Positions 1 to 8,268 are shown, numbered from the stretch's first letter. The stretch is DNA of 22,116 nucleotides from CAYMCJ01 sp964388985 (GCA_964388985.1 CAYMCJ010000016.1:1-22116), one strand, 5' to 3'. Notes: generated by a model from the letters alone, not told the origin. Numbers and translations: made by a program.

Positions 1-21
1 TTTTCTGTCTTTATTTGTCAT
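1..21 (-). CDS. Possible 5' end of a gene running off the left edge
   Basis: On the minus strand an ATG at 21-19 opens a frame (M-T-N-K-D-R-K) that continues out of the window without a stop. A GGAG sits 5 nt upstream of the ATG, a reasonable ribosome binding site in a genome where most starts have none. Only seven codons are visible, so nothing can be said about the product and the call may be wrong. Confidence 0.3.
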
Positions 22-32
22 TTATACTCCAC

Positions 33-62
33 GACACTTGGTGCCCGCGGACACCAAGTGTC
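33..62. repeat. Perfect inverted repeat (11-bp arms)
   Basis: GACACTTGGTG (33-43) and CACCAAGTGTC (52-62) are exact reverse complements around the 8-nt GC-rich loop CCCGCGGA. The element is much more GC-rich than its surroundings. It lies downstream of the minus-strand gene ending at 110, but no T-run follows on either strand, so it is not a classical intrinsic terminator. It fits better as one of the small palindromic elements scattered through this window. Confidence 0.7.
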
Positions 63-109
63 CAGCTATAATAATATTCTCCTGCTTAAAATCCAAATTT
101 ACGCATAAC

Positions 110-922
110 CTACTCTCCTCCGCTCAGCACTTCCTCGTAGCTTTTCATTAAATCCTCATCACTAATCTGATTTAAAATATTCTCATCCATGCCTGACTCT
201 AAAAGTATTGCTCTTAAAATTTGAGCGTTGCCTTTTCCTTCTAAAATATTATTTACCGCTTCCTCCTGTGTATTGCTCTGCGTCTGCGTATCACTTCCGG
301 AAACATTCTGGTTGGCGGACTGCTTAAGCAAATCGTTTAATTCTTGTAAATTACTATTACTTTCCTGCGAATCACCGCCACTTTTTTGAGGCTCGCTATC
401 ACTATTTAAACTGGTCCCGTAGCAATCACGGCCGGTGGGACAATTAGGGTCATTTTCACTATCAATCTCATTTTTATCCGAAAATCCATCGCTGTCGCTA
501 TCTTCTAAATATGGACTGGTTAAATAAATGTTTAGTTCATCCCAATCAGAGAGGCCATCTCCGTCAGTATCTTTATTGCGCATAGCTTCTTCGCTGTCAC
601 TGCCGCAATCAGGCCCGGTGCAGGTTTCCGTCTGGTTGTTTTCCGTATTTCCGCTATAATTAAACGGAGCGGTTAAATTTTTTTTAAATTGTACCATCCA
701 CATAACTATTACCAAAACCGCAAAAAAAGCCAGTCCCGCGACAGCGAACTTCTGGCCTTTATTTAAACCCGCCTCTTCCAAAGGCGGAAAATTTTTATTC
801 GTCAAATTGTCGGGTTGAAACTGTTCCTTGCTATTCATGTTTGAATAAACGCTATCAACATCTTTTTGTCCAATCTCATCTTCCAACAAGTCATTCTCTT
901 GTTTATTATAGTTTTTTTGCAT
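110..922 (-). CDS. Single-pass membrane protein with thrombospondin type 3 / calcium-loop repeats
   Basis: The 270-aa product has an acidic, Asn-rich cytoplasmic N-terminus (1-55), one clear transmembrane segment (about 58-78) and an exported tail. The tail carries two Asp-rich loops, DTDGDGLSDWDE (118-129) and DSDSDGFSDKNE (141-152), of the kind found in thrombospondin type 3 repeats, which bind calcium. Four Cys in the exported part (C101, C106, C161, C167) flank these loops and may pair. Residues 170-230 are Ser/Asn/Gln-rich and look unstructured; 230-270 is predicted helical and acidic. Similar architectures are common in Patescibacteria and usually lack an assigned function. The 384-aa protein starting at 8898 carries the same loop type. 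No Shine-Dalgarno sequence precedes the ATG. The membrane topology and calcium binding are inferred. Confidence 0.85.
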   Translation of the reverse strand: MQKNYNKQENDLLEDEIGQKDVDSVYSNMNSKEQFQPDNLTNKNFPPLEEAGLNKGQKFAVAGLAFFAVLVIVMWMVQFKKNLTAPFNYSGNTENNQTETCTGPDCGSDSEEAMRNKDTDGDGLSDWDELNIYLTSPYLEDSDSDGFSDKNEIDSENDPNCPTGRDCYGTSLNSDSEPQKSGGDSQESNSNLQELNDLLKQSANQNVSGSDTQTQSNTQEEAVNNILEGKGNAQILRAILLESGMDENILNQISDEDLMKSYEEVLSGGE

Positions 923-962
923 GGGGTTTTGGGGTGTTATAACTTACACCATAAGTTAAAAT

Positions 963-991
963 TTTTATCAAAAACAAATAATTTGATAAAA
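963..991 (-). terminator. AT-rich hairpin downstream of rsmA
   Basis: TTTTATCAAA (963-972) and TTTGATAAAA (982-991) form a perfect 10-bp stem around a 9-nt loop. Read on the minus strand it ends in a short T-rich stretch, so it could terminate rsmA transcription about 275 bp past the stop. The stem is weak (two G/C pairs), and it also lies close upstream of the next gene start, so a regulatory role is equally possible. Confidence 0.35.
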
Positions 992-1234
992 CTATTATTA
1001 TGATACAACAACAACTTTTACTTAAATTATAATCTAAAATTATATTATTTTATATTAAATATTAAGTATTAGTCACCTTTTTGTCCACCTTTTTATCCAC
1101 TTCTATTATAACATATTTAATAATAATTCTCCAAATAAACCAGAACTAAACAAATTTTAATAAAAAAACTTTATTTTTAGCTAATAATAAAGTAATTTTA
1201 AAATAATAAATTATCTAAATTTTTTAATTTATAC

Positions 1235-1255
1235 TTTATAATTTATAATTTATAA
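1235..1255. repeat. Heptad array, TTTATAA x3
   Basis: Three perfect consecutive copies of TTTATAA end 11 bp before the rsmA stop codon. The same unit occurs twice right after the porA stop at 21537-21550. It belongs to the set of period-7 arrays found throughout the window. Confidence 0.85.
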
Positions 1256-1266
1256 TCAAATTAAAC

Positions 1267-2115
1267 TTATCCACACTTAAAAATATTAAATATTTTTATC
1301 CAGTCTTTTAAAAAAAGCTCTTGCGCTCTAATTTTAGAATTAAAACCGGCTTTTTTTATTTTTTCTTCCGCCTCTTTTTGCGTAATTCTAAAACCGGCCG
1401 CCAAATTGTTTTTTAGCATTTTTCTTTTGGCACTAAATCCAAATTTTACTAATTGAAAAATTTCTTTCTCGTTTTGGACAGAGCCTTGTCCTGCCCCTCT
1501 AATCTTAACTATGGCTGAATTCACGGCTGGCATTGGCCAAAAATTTTCTTTATCTATATATTCTATTATTTCCGGGCTGGAATAAAATTGCACGGATACG
1601 GCCAGTAAACTCATCTTTGGCGGACAGGCTACAATCCTGTCTGCCACCTCTTTCTGAAGCATTAGTACCATTAACTCCGGCTTAATTTCATCCGATAAAA
1701 ACTTTCGTAAAAATATAGAGGTAATATTATAGGGCAAATTAGCTACAACTTTAAATTTGTTATTTGTAATTTTATTAAATATTGGATATTGGATATTGGA
1801 TATTTTTAATATATTACTATTAATAATTTCTACATTCTTAATTCTCAGTGAATCTAATCTGGCGCGCAAAACATCAGCTAATTTTCTATCAACTTCAACC
1901 GCTACAATTTTACTGACTTTGCCCGCTAACTTTTCAGTTAAAAATCCCAAACCAGGTCCAACTTCTAAAACAACATCATCCTTATTTAAATCGGCCGCTT
2001 TAATAATTTTTTTATAAACATCATCATTTATTAAAAAATTCTGCCCGCGGGAACGGACAGGTTTTATATTATAAGCTTGGCATAATTTTTTAGTTTTTAT
2101 TAATAAATCCATCAT
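1267..2115 (-). CDS. rsmA: 16S rRNA dimethyladenosine transferase RsmA (KsgA)
   Basis: RsmA transfers four methyl groups from S-adenosylmethionine to the two adjacent adenines in the 3'-terminal loop of 16S rRNA during late small-subunit maturation. The 282-aa product shows the family's N-terminal entry motif (RGQNFLIN, 23-30), the SAM-binding motif I (EVGPGLGFLT, 51-60), and the catalytic motif NLPYNI (126-131). Length is normal. Residues 105-120, between the SAM region and the catalytic motif, are partly encoded by a tandem heptad array (1779-1806), and a near-perfect palindrome lies in frame at 1619-1645. The start is ATGATG at 2115; the second ATG (2112) is equally possible, and neither has a Shine-Dalgarno sequence. 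It follows the 1229-aa surface-protein gene at 69 bp, with no obvious functional link. Confidence 0.96.
   Translation of the reverse strand: MMDLLIKTKKLCQAYNIKPVRSRGQNFLINDDVYKKIIKAADLNKDDVVLEVGPGLGFLTEKLAGKVSKIVAVEVDRKLADVLRARLDSLRIKNVEIINSNILKISNIQYPIFNKITNNKFKVVANLPYNITSIFLRKFLSDEIKPELMVLMLQKEVADRIVACPPKMSLLAVSVQFYSSPEIIEYIDKENFWPMPAVNSAIVKIRGAGQGSVQNEKEIFQLVKFGFSAKRKMLKNNLAAGFRITQKEAEEKIKKAGFNSKIRAQELFLKDWIKIFNIFKCG
1619..1645. repeat. In-frame palindrome within rsmA
   Basis: GGCGGACAGG (1619-1628) and CCTGTCTGCC (1636-1645) pair around a 7-nt loop with one G.T position. It encodes residues around DRIVACPPKM of RsmA and leaves the protein length normal. Words close to GGCGGACAGG recur at about 3430-3440, 2172-2182 and 2054-2061. 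Confidence 0.65.
1779..1806. repeat. In-frame heptad array in rsmA, ATATTGG x3
   Basis: Three perfect ATATTGG units (1779-1799) and a degenerate fourth encode part of the variable stretch just before the NLPYNI motif. The reading frame is kept because three heptads make seven codons. Confidence 0.85.
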
Positions 2116-2146
2116 AAATCATAGATTAAACCAAAAAATAATATTA

Positions 2147-2178
2147 ACAATTCGGCAATGTAACAATTTATCAATCTT
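2147..2178. repeat. Octad array (nCAATnnn x4)
   Basis: The 69-bp gap between rsmA and the upstream surface-protein gene holds four consecutive 8-nt units with CAAT at the same phase, one of them ACAATTTA. The same unit ACAATTTA occurs in the octad array at 8245-8268. No other signal is seen in this gap. Confidence 0.6.
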
Positions 2179-2184
2179 GTCCGC

Positions 2185-5100
2185 CTAATACACATTGACC
2201 GATGATAATTTGATTTTTCCGCTATTAATAATATTATTTAAATATTTTTCAAAATCAATTATCCCCTCTTTATTGCTTTCCAGTTCGCCCGAACGCAAAA
2301 GTAAATTTTTAATTTCATCAAGAGTCCGATAACAAGTTGCCTTACATTTTTCCACATTACAATCTTCAGTTCTTTCACATTTACACTTATACGGCGTGTA
2401 ATGCCCATCTTCAGCATTTTTGATAAGTTCCTCCATCTCCGGAGTTTTCGGCGTCTGATTATAAAAAAGGTCTATGGTAAAACTGCCAAAATCACCGGTA
2501 ATTTTCGCTTTTTTATAATTCAATCTGTCCCTAACCGCGTAACCAACAATAGGACAATCAAGTGTTACTTTCTCGCACCAACTCCAGCAATGAATTATAC
2601 AGCCGCAGGGGCAGCCGCCGCACTCTTCGTCTATGGCAACCTTAAAATTATTATTATTTATAGATACGCCCCTGTTATTTCCGTTTGGTGGAAGAGGTGG
2701 TGGTGGTGGTGGACAAGGAATACACTCGTATTCTTTTTTCCAATTACCGGCTCCGGTCCAATAATTACAACTGGGCCATATTTTTTGCCAATCATACTGG
2801 CCAACACACTCATTAGGCGGAACGCCGGCAGCTTCGGCATTAATACATTTTATATGATTTCCATATATCTCGGCCACGCTAACTTCGCCTGTCCCGCAAC
2901 CAAGTTTACCGGTAGTTTCAAATACATCGCAATGCCCCGGAATAAAACCATCTATGTTGCTCTTCGCTTCGCAATTAGAAATAGAAGGACCTAAATCATA
3001 TCCAGCCCATAGTTGGGGTCCTTCTTTAGTTAATTTGGCAAAAACACCTTCAGTGCGCACACCTGTTACTTTAAGTCCACCTTCATTAAATTTCATGGCG
3101 ACACCATGCTCTTGGTCGGTTCCAAATGACTCCATCATTCTCTCTCCGTTTACATGCATAGCAAAATCTTTGTTGCTGACGGCATCAAGAATATACACCT
3201 TCCCTCCGCTAGCTGGCAATATATCAACCGGGTAAGCGAATCTAAATTTCGGGTCATAAGGGTCAGGCGGATTCTGCGGATTTTTACCCCCGATAATAAC
3301 GCCATTCTTAATTACTGTTCCGTTATGTACATCGGTAACATACCAATTATTTCCCTCTACCGCCACTGAATTAAACTCCACTTCCTTATCAACAAAAACC
3401 CTGATATTACTTATAGAAAAACTGCCGCAGGCGGACAGGGTTAAATATACTTCTTCTAATTCATCCAGGCTGACTCTCCCGGGAAAATCAAATTCAACAA
3501 TTTCCAAACCTGAAGCGCCGGCTGGCACCACCTTTTTTACTAAATTTAAATTATCATTTGTCTTATCTTCCACTCTGCTGTTGCCGGGATGCTTAGTAAA
3601 TTGGACTGTAACTTCCTGGGGCGAAGGCGAAGAATATTGAAAAGATACATACAATTTTCTGTTAGCATACAAACGATTCGCCAAAAATGAACCCAAGGCT
3701 TTTTGCGCTGCCCCAAAATTGGTATCAGCCGCACAATTTTTTCCTCCGGAAACAGTTAAGACGCCATTTCCGCCTACGCCGCTCCGAACAACAGAGGCTC
3801 CATTTATGCCCGACCAGCCACTAACGCCGCTGTCAAAATGCTCTATATAAAAAACCTCTTCATCATCCCATTTGTAAATAACCTGCCAGGAAGAATCGCT
3901 AAAATTCTTTTTCTTAAAATTAACCGAGGTGGTTTTAATGTCTGTTTTTATTACCCTATTATTGCCCGAATCCGTAATGTAAAAATACCCTTCGCTATAA
4001 TATATATCGGTTGGGTTATTAAATTGATAATCCCCACTTCCGTAATCACCGAATGTGGTCCACTCTTTAAAATCAGCGCTCATTTTTACTATTCTGTTAT
4101 TACCACTATCGGCAATATAAAGATAATCTCCCACTGCAATTATTCCTTTTGGATTATAAAATTCATAAGGCGGAACAAAATTTTCTTCCCATCTGGCAAT
4201 GCCTTTAGTTATACGAAAATTATCCATATTACCATTAAATACTCCTACTTCCAATTCATTTCTATTGTCGCTGATTAAAGTGCTCGTCGCGGAAGATTGC
4301 GCGATTTTATTTCCATCAATAAATAATTTATAAATTTTCATATTTTCTTCCGGCGCATACTCTTTGCTTTCCGTGCGGACAAGCGCAATATGGTACCACG
4401 TATCAACCTCCGGATTCCAATCGCTGCCTAATTTCATATACTGAACATAAGGAATATAATATTGGTTTTTGCCTTTATGTATAAATAAAAATTCATTATT
4501 TACCTTATCCCACTCAAATGAAAAATTACCCGTCTGCCTCGCAAAAGTATGCAAATTTTCAATTTTATTAAATCTAAGCCAAAAATCTATTGTAAAATTT
4601 TCTGAATTAAAAGACCAACTTTCATGGTCGGGAATAGATAGCCGTTCTCTTCCGTTAAAATAATAGCTATAATTTCCAAACAATTTATTGTCTGGATCCT
4701 GCATTTTAATTTTATCTCTAAGGGGATCATAATCAATAAAATCCAATGTGCTGGTAGCGCTTACTTTATGTCCGGTAAAACCGCTGTCAAAAAAAGTTGT
4801 TGAACTTGCCATGTTGCCAACTTTATTTAAAATTTTAATTTTTTCCTCACCGGTCAAATACAATCTTGTAAGATATTCCCTGTACTCATCATAATAATTA
4901 TTTCCTGATTCCTCCCAATAATTATTACTTAAATCTATTTTTACAACAATATTTCGAACAGAATCTGTTATATAGACAATATTATCACTTACCGCCGTGA
5001 TACCTTCCAATTTCCAATCCCAATCTCTTTTCCCTATAGTAGTAAAAACCGCCGGATTTCTACCATATTTGACAATGCGATGATTTCCTCTATCCGCAAT

Positions 5101-5874
5101 AAAAAAATATCCATTCCTGTAATAAAAAGCCGACGGGTCATTAAGCTGATATTCCCCTCCTCCTTCATATAAATATCTTAGCCAGAGCGAATTTAGATCG
5201 GTTTCAACAATTTTGTTGCCGGGCATATTTGATAAATAATATTCGGGATTAAATTCCAGTTTTGAAAATTTATCATTAAAGTAAACACTCGGCCCCATTT
5301 TTAATTTATCAAAGCTATTCCAGGTACCACCAAGAATAGGATTGTCAGTTAAATAAGCATTATAATTATTAGAATATAAAAACATATAAGGAGAAAAAAC
5401 TTTCCTCTTTTCCGAATCTAATTCATATCTGCTAAGCGCTATTGTCCCCGCCCCCTCCTTTGTTAAGAAAGTTTTTTCGCCATTTATCACTATATTTTCG
5501 CCGGATTCAAATCCGCCGTCGCTTTTAAAATTCATAAATATTTCTCTTTCATCAGTATTTTTCTGCGGACAAGACGGCCAATAATATTTATAAACCGGGT
5601 ATCCTTGAAAAGGTTGGCTCTGTGCTTTTGTGCCTTTTTCCGGAATTGTATAATGCCCAGCAATAAAATCATATGATTTATTTAAAAGCTTACATACTCC
5701 TTGTTCTATTTGCACTTTAGGAGAAGTAAAAGTATAAGCTGAAGCTTTTTTTAAAAATAATGTAATATTAAAATAAGGTACAATTTTTTTTGCGCCCCAA
5801 AAATAACTAATAAAAATAATAGTTAAAACGGAAAAAATAATAACATATTTACTTTTGCTGTTAAACTCACTCAT
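2185..5874 (-). CDS. Large exported surface protein with NHL-type repeats, LamG-like domain and Cys-rich tail
   Basis: This 1229-aa protein has one N-terminal transmembrane anchor or uncleaved signal (about 10-27); the rest is probably outside the cell. NHL-like beta-propeller repeats of the form YFFIADRGNHRIVK appear at about 250-270, 297-315, 582-598, 629-645 and 840-858. A LamG/concanavalin-like beta-sandwich lies between two of these groups (about 402-572; hallmarks FTIDFWLRF, WYHIALVR and DNFRITKGIARW). A second probable beta-sandwich spans 680-830. The C-terminal third is Cys-rich (about 990-1185, including CGGCPCGC) after a proline run at about 1054-1063. Residues 122-140 share a motif (xINGxxTxxT) with the 348-aa neighbour. 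Both domain families usually bind carbohydrate or protein partners, so an adhesive or attachment role is inferred. No enzymatic motif is recognised. The start lacks a Shine-Dalgarno sequence. Confidence 0.88.
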   Translation of the reverse strand: MSEFNSKSKYVIIFSVLTIIFISYFWGAKKIVPYFNITLFLKKASAYTFTSPKVQIEQGVCKLLNKSYDFIAGHYTIPEKGTKAQSQPFQGYPVYKYYWPSCPQKNTDEREIFMNFKSDGGFESGENIVINGEKTFLTKEGAGTIALSRYELDSEKRKVFSPYMFLYSNNYNAYLTDNPILGGTWNSFDKLKMGPSVYFNDKFSKLEFNPEYYLSNMPGNKIVETDLNSLWLRYLYEGGGEYQLNDPSAFYYRNGYFFIADRGNHRIVKYGRNPAVFTTIGKRDWDWKLEGITAVSDNIVYITDSVRNIVVKIDLSNNYWEESGNNYYDEYREYLTRLYLTGEEKIKILNKVGNMASSTTFFDSGFTGHKVSATSTLDFIDYDPLRDKIKMQDPDNKLFGNYSYYFNGRERLSIPDHESWSFNSENFTIDFWLRFNKIENLHTFARQTGNFSFEWDKVNNEFLFIHKGKNQYYIPYVQYMKLGSDWNPEVDTWYHIALVRTESKEYAPEENMKIYKLFIDGNKIAQSSATSTLISDNRNELEVGVFNGNMDNFRITKGIARWEENFVPPYEFYNPKGIIAVGDYLYIADSGNNRIVKMSADFKEWTTFGDYGSGDYQFNNPTDIYYSEGYFYITDSGNNRVIKTDIKTTSVNFKKKNFSDSSWQVIYKWDDEEVFYIEHFDSGVSGWSGINGASVVRSGVGGNGVLTVSGGKNCAADTNFGAAQKALGSFLANRLYANRKLYVSFQYSSPSPQEVTVQFTKHPGNSRVEDKTNDNLNLVKKVVPAGASGLEIVEFDFPGRVSLDELEEVYLTLSACGSFSISNIRVFVDKEVEFNSVAVEGNNWYVTDVHNGTVIKNGVIIGGKNPQNPPDPYDPKFRFAYPVDILPASGGKVYILDAVSNKDFAMHVNGERMMESFGTDQEHGVAMKFNEGGLKVTGVRTEGVFAKLTKEGPQLWAGYDLGPSISNCEAKSNIDGFIPGHCDVFETTGKLGCGTGEVSVAEIYGNHIKCINAEAAGVPPNECVGQYDWQKIWPSCNYWTGAGNWKKEYECIPCPPPPPPLPPNGNNRGVSINNNNFKVAIDEECGGCPCGCIIHCWSWCEKVTLDCPIVGYAVRDRLNYKKAKITGDFGSFTIDLFYNQTPKTPEMEELIKNAEDGHYTPYKCKCERTEDCNVEKCKATCYRTLDEIKNLLLRSGELESNKEGIIDFEKYLNNIINSGKIKLSSVNVY

Positions 5875-5959
5875 AGTAAAATACGAATTACTACACCGCC
5901 TGACGTTTACTCTGCGGACAGCTTAACTACTACCGCTTGCGCCAAAAACGCAGGACGTT

Positions 5960-6022
5960 ATTCGAATGTCCCGTCCCGCTCCTCGCGAAAGGCGGGATAG
6001 TGCGGGTCCCGCCTTGGCGGGA
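5960..6022. repeat. GC-rich palindromic element in intergenic space
   Basis: The 157-bp gap 5875-6031 is GC-rich compared with its flanks. It ends in a perfect hairpin, TCCCGCC-TT-GGCGGGA (6007-6022), preceded by further partial inverted copies of the same word (CCCGTCCCGC, GGCGGGAT) at 5970-5998. The words TCCCGCC and GGCGGGAT recur inside leuS near 14939-14977. It may terminate or insulate transcription, but no T-run follows on the minus strand, so it is called a dispersed palindromic repeat. Confidence 0.7.
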
Positions 6023-6031
6023 TAACATAAA

Positions 6032-7048
6032 TTAATATAAACACGTCTTTATTGTCCGGTTGCAGGTTTTATAATGCGGGTATGGCTGCGGACTGCAATA
6101 TCCAGCCGCGCCTTTGCACTCGGCAACAACAAATTCTTCATCTCTGGCTTTTCCGTCCGAAGAACGGTCATCGTGCTCTTTTGCAAATTCAAAACTCTCC
6201 GTAGATCTTCCGGTCCAAAAAGGAATAAGAAAATCTTTATATTTTACTGAATAATAATCATCGCCGGGATTTTTATCACCTTTTAAACGTATTTCCTTAT
6301 CAGCCTTTAATGTTCCCATAACCCTGATTCCCCCGTCGGTCAAAAATTTATATCCGCTTCCGGCCTCTCCGGCCGAACAGGCGCCTTGGTTCCTTCCGCA
6401 AATACCGCTCTCTAGCACTTCCAAACGATTATCATTAAATACTATCATATCAATGGTCCGTAAATTATTTGAATCATTTACTTTAAAGTCGCCTGATTGA
6501 AATTTTATTGAGTTCCCGCCGTAATACATAATTTTCGCTTTCTTCATTATCATATCTCCATCAACAACAACATTATTGCCAAACATTATATCTTCAGTAT
6601 TTTTTCTGTAACCCATAATATTACCCAACGGCTCTGTTGTTGTGCTCATTAGCCAATGATATCCAGCGCTATCATTATCATTAAAATATAATGCTTCTGT
6701 ATGATTAAGAACTAAATTGCCGCCCATAATAAATGTTCCTGATTCTCCATAAGGATATTCTTCGTAGCATTCTTCTTTTTCTTTTTTTGTTTCTTTATTC
6801 CGGCAATCCGCTTCATCTCCGTAATATCCGAACAAAATTTTGCCTTTTAATATTTGTTCGCAATCATTGCACTCTACTTCCTCGGCTATATATTCTGTTT
6901 TAGGATTTAAGGATATTTTTTCTTCGTTATAGCACATAGGCCTTGAGGCTGTCTGCGCTTTTTTCGCTAAAAAAATATTGGCAATTAAAGCAATATTTAA
7001 AACCAGCAAAGGTGAAATTATTAATAATATTTTTCTTTTTCGCGACAT
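6032..7048 (-). CDS. Exported Cys-containing protein, paralogue of the 348-aa neighbour
   Basis: The 338-aa product begins with a basic patch and a hydrophobic signal or anchor (about 7-27). Shortly after it comes a Cys block, VECNDCEQ, then a stretch (FGYYGDEADC, then an acidic Lys/Glu-rich run to ECYEEYP) that aligns well with the 348-aa neighbour. A motif GGNLVLNHTEALYFND follows, similar in pattern to segments in both neighbours. The remainder is rich in short strand-like segments separated by Asn/Asp/Gly turns, suggesting a beta-solenoid or elongated fibre, and the C-terminus has five Cys. I do not recognise a named family. It sits 127 bp downstream of the paralogue and 157 bp upstream of the 1229-aa gene. 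An extracellular structural role is inferred. Confidence 0.82.
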   Translation of the reverse strand: MSRKRKILLIISPLLVLNIALIANIFLAKKAQTASRPMCYNEEKISLNPKTEYIAEEVECNDCEQILKGKILFGYYGDEADCRNKETKKEKEECYEEYPYGESGTFIMGGNLVLNHTEALYFNDNDSAGYHWLMSTTTEPLGNIMGYRKNTEDIMFGNNVVVDGDMIMKKAKIMYYGGNSIKFQSGDFKVNDSNNLRTIDMIVFNDNRLEVLESGICGRNQGACSAGEAGSGYKFLTDGGIRVMGTLKADKEIRLKGDKNPGDDYYSVKYKDFLIPFWTGRSTESFEFAKEHDDRSSDGKARDEEFVVAECKGAAGYCSPQPYPHYKTCNRTIKTCLY

Positions 7049-7175
7049 ATAATTAAAAATAATTCCTAAATTATAATATCTAATTTCTAATAAATCTTTA
7101 ATTTCAAATGTCTAATTTTAGATATTATTTATTTACACATAAAAAAATCGTAAGAATTAGTCTAAATAATTATTA
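7049..7175. other. AT-rich spacer between two paralogous genes
   Basis: The 127-bp spacer is almost entirely A and T and consists of loosely repeated 7-nt words around TCTAATT (7078-7125). No terminator, promoter or ORF stands out. It probably belongs to the period-7 repeat class but is too degenerate to delimit. Confidence 0.4.
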
Positions 7176-8222
7176 CTATTCCCATTCAGGATAATATAAA
7201 ATCCAATTTCCTCTTATGGGATGCTCAAACCAAAGCAATTTATTATCCTGAAAATATATTTCTTCCATTCTTGTGTCTCCGGCAACTTCAATTCCTTTTT
7301 TAAACTCAATCGGATCTCCTCCTATTTTTGTATCATCAGCCCTGTCTGTATCGGGTATAGACATTAAATTATGCCAATTTGCGTACATTAATAAATCACT
7401 ATAGCCACCTTTCGTTAAATAATCCGAGGTATCTATTCCATTTCCCCTGCTATTATCAATCATCCCCATGCCTTTTAAATTTTTCGTTACAAGGCCGCTA
7501 TAGGGAAGATTTTTAACCACTTTATAATCAATTTCATCATAAGATACATCTCCCGTAAAATATGTTCCTCCATAATTAGATAATAATATTAACGTCCCAT
7601 CACGACCCTCTTCTTTAGTATATTTAACATTAACATTCATATCATTTCCAAATTCAATATCACGAGACGCATCCCTTAAAGTCATCACCCGGCTGGTTGG
7701 CTCTAAAAATCCGGTCATAATTTTATGCTCTCCATACCTATCAAACCCGGTAAAATAAGTTCTTACTCCATTTATAGTCATATCTTCTTCATTAACAAAA
7801 GTCCCGGAATTTCCCTGATAAAATATATAAGCGTTAACACCTGAATCTGGATATTTATCAAAACATTTTTCCCTTTCTTCTTCATCTTTTATTTGCCCGC
7901 ATATATAGGTGCGGTGCGAATATTCTTTATAACATCTATACCGCTCTTCCTCGGTTTCTTTTTTTTCGCAATCGGCGTCTGTGCCATAAAAGGCGAACAA
8001 TTTTTCCTCGCCCGCCTTCCAACATTTGCAATCAGCGCATTCTACTCCTTCTTTGTAAATAACTTCTGTGTCGGTAAATTCCCTTTCCTGGCAATAACAA
8101 TCAGTCTTATCGGCGCCGACAGCAATTTGAGCGCTGTTTATTATCATCAAAAAAATAGCCGAAATAAACAATGGCATTATCACAAATATAAAAATTCTTT
8201 TATCCCGGCCCAGCAAATCCAT
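7176..8222 (-). CDS. Exported Cys-containing protein, first gene of the minus-strand surface cluster
   Basis: The 348-aa product has an N-terminal hydrophobic signal or anchor (about 9-30), then a Cys cluster (CYCQERE, VECADCKC) and the block FAFYGTDADC with an acidic Lys/Glu/Arg-rich continuation that repeats the 338-aa neighbour's sequence. The motif EEDMTINGVRTYFTGF aligns with GENIVINGEKTFLTKE in the 1229-aa protein. The segments RDIEFGNDMNVN and IYFQDNKLL have counterparts EDIMFGNNVVVD and IVFNDNRLE in the 338-aa paralogue. The rest looks beta-rich with Gly/Asn turns. I do not recognise a named family. It is divergent from the 135-aa gene, with 89 bp between the starts. Co-expression with the two downstream minus-strand genes is inferred from orientation only. 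Confidence 0.82.
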   Translation of the reverse strand: MDLLGRDKRIFIFVIMPLFISAIFLMIINSAQIAVGADKTDCYCQEREFTDTEVIYKEGVECADCKCWKAGEEKLFAFYGTDADCEKKETEEERYRCYKEYSHRTYICGQIKDEEEREKCFDKYPDSGVNAYIFYQGNSGTFVNEEDMTINGVRTYFTGFDRYGEHKIMTGFLEPTSRVMTLRDASRDIEFGNDMNVNVKYTKEEGRDGTLILLSNYGGTYFTGDVSYDEIDYKVVKNLPYSGLVTKNLKGMGMIDNSRGNGIDTSDYLTKGGYSDLLMYANWHNLMSIPDTDRADDTKIGGDPIEFKKGIEVAGDTRMEEIYFQDNKLLWFEHPIRGNWILYYPEWE

Positions 8223-8244
8223 AAATTTATTTTATTGCTTTATG

Positions 8245-8268
8245 GCAATTTAACAATTTAACAATTAT
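8245..8268. repeat. Octad array (nCAATTnn x3)
   Basis: Three consecutive 8-nt units (GCAATTTA, ACAATTTA, ACAATTAT) lie in the 89-bp divergent gap. They overlap the -35 region proposed for the plus-strand gene. Confidence 0.65.

Larger units (their letters stand above)
923..1266. other. Long AT-rich intergenic region with DnaA-box-like sites
   Basis: These 344 bases between rsmA and the next minus-strand gene contain no convincing ORF. They hold an inverted repeat at 963-991, a heptad array at 1235-1255, and three matches or near matches to the DnaA box TTATNCACA on the plus strand: TTTGTCCACC (1080-1089), TTATCCACT (1093-1101), and a perfect TTATCCACA (1267-1275) overlapping the rsmA stop. 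The DNA between them is almost entirely A and T. Whether this is an origin, a regulatory region or chance cannot be decided here. Confidence 0.5.

Noticed and set aside
3838..4278. Long plus-strand ORF opposite the surface-protein gene
   Set aside because: It is the mirror of the 1229-aa coding sequence, and the translated product shows no domain or signal features.
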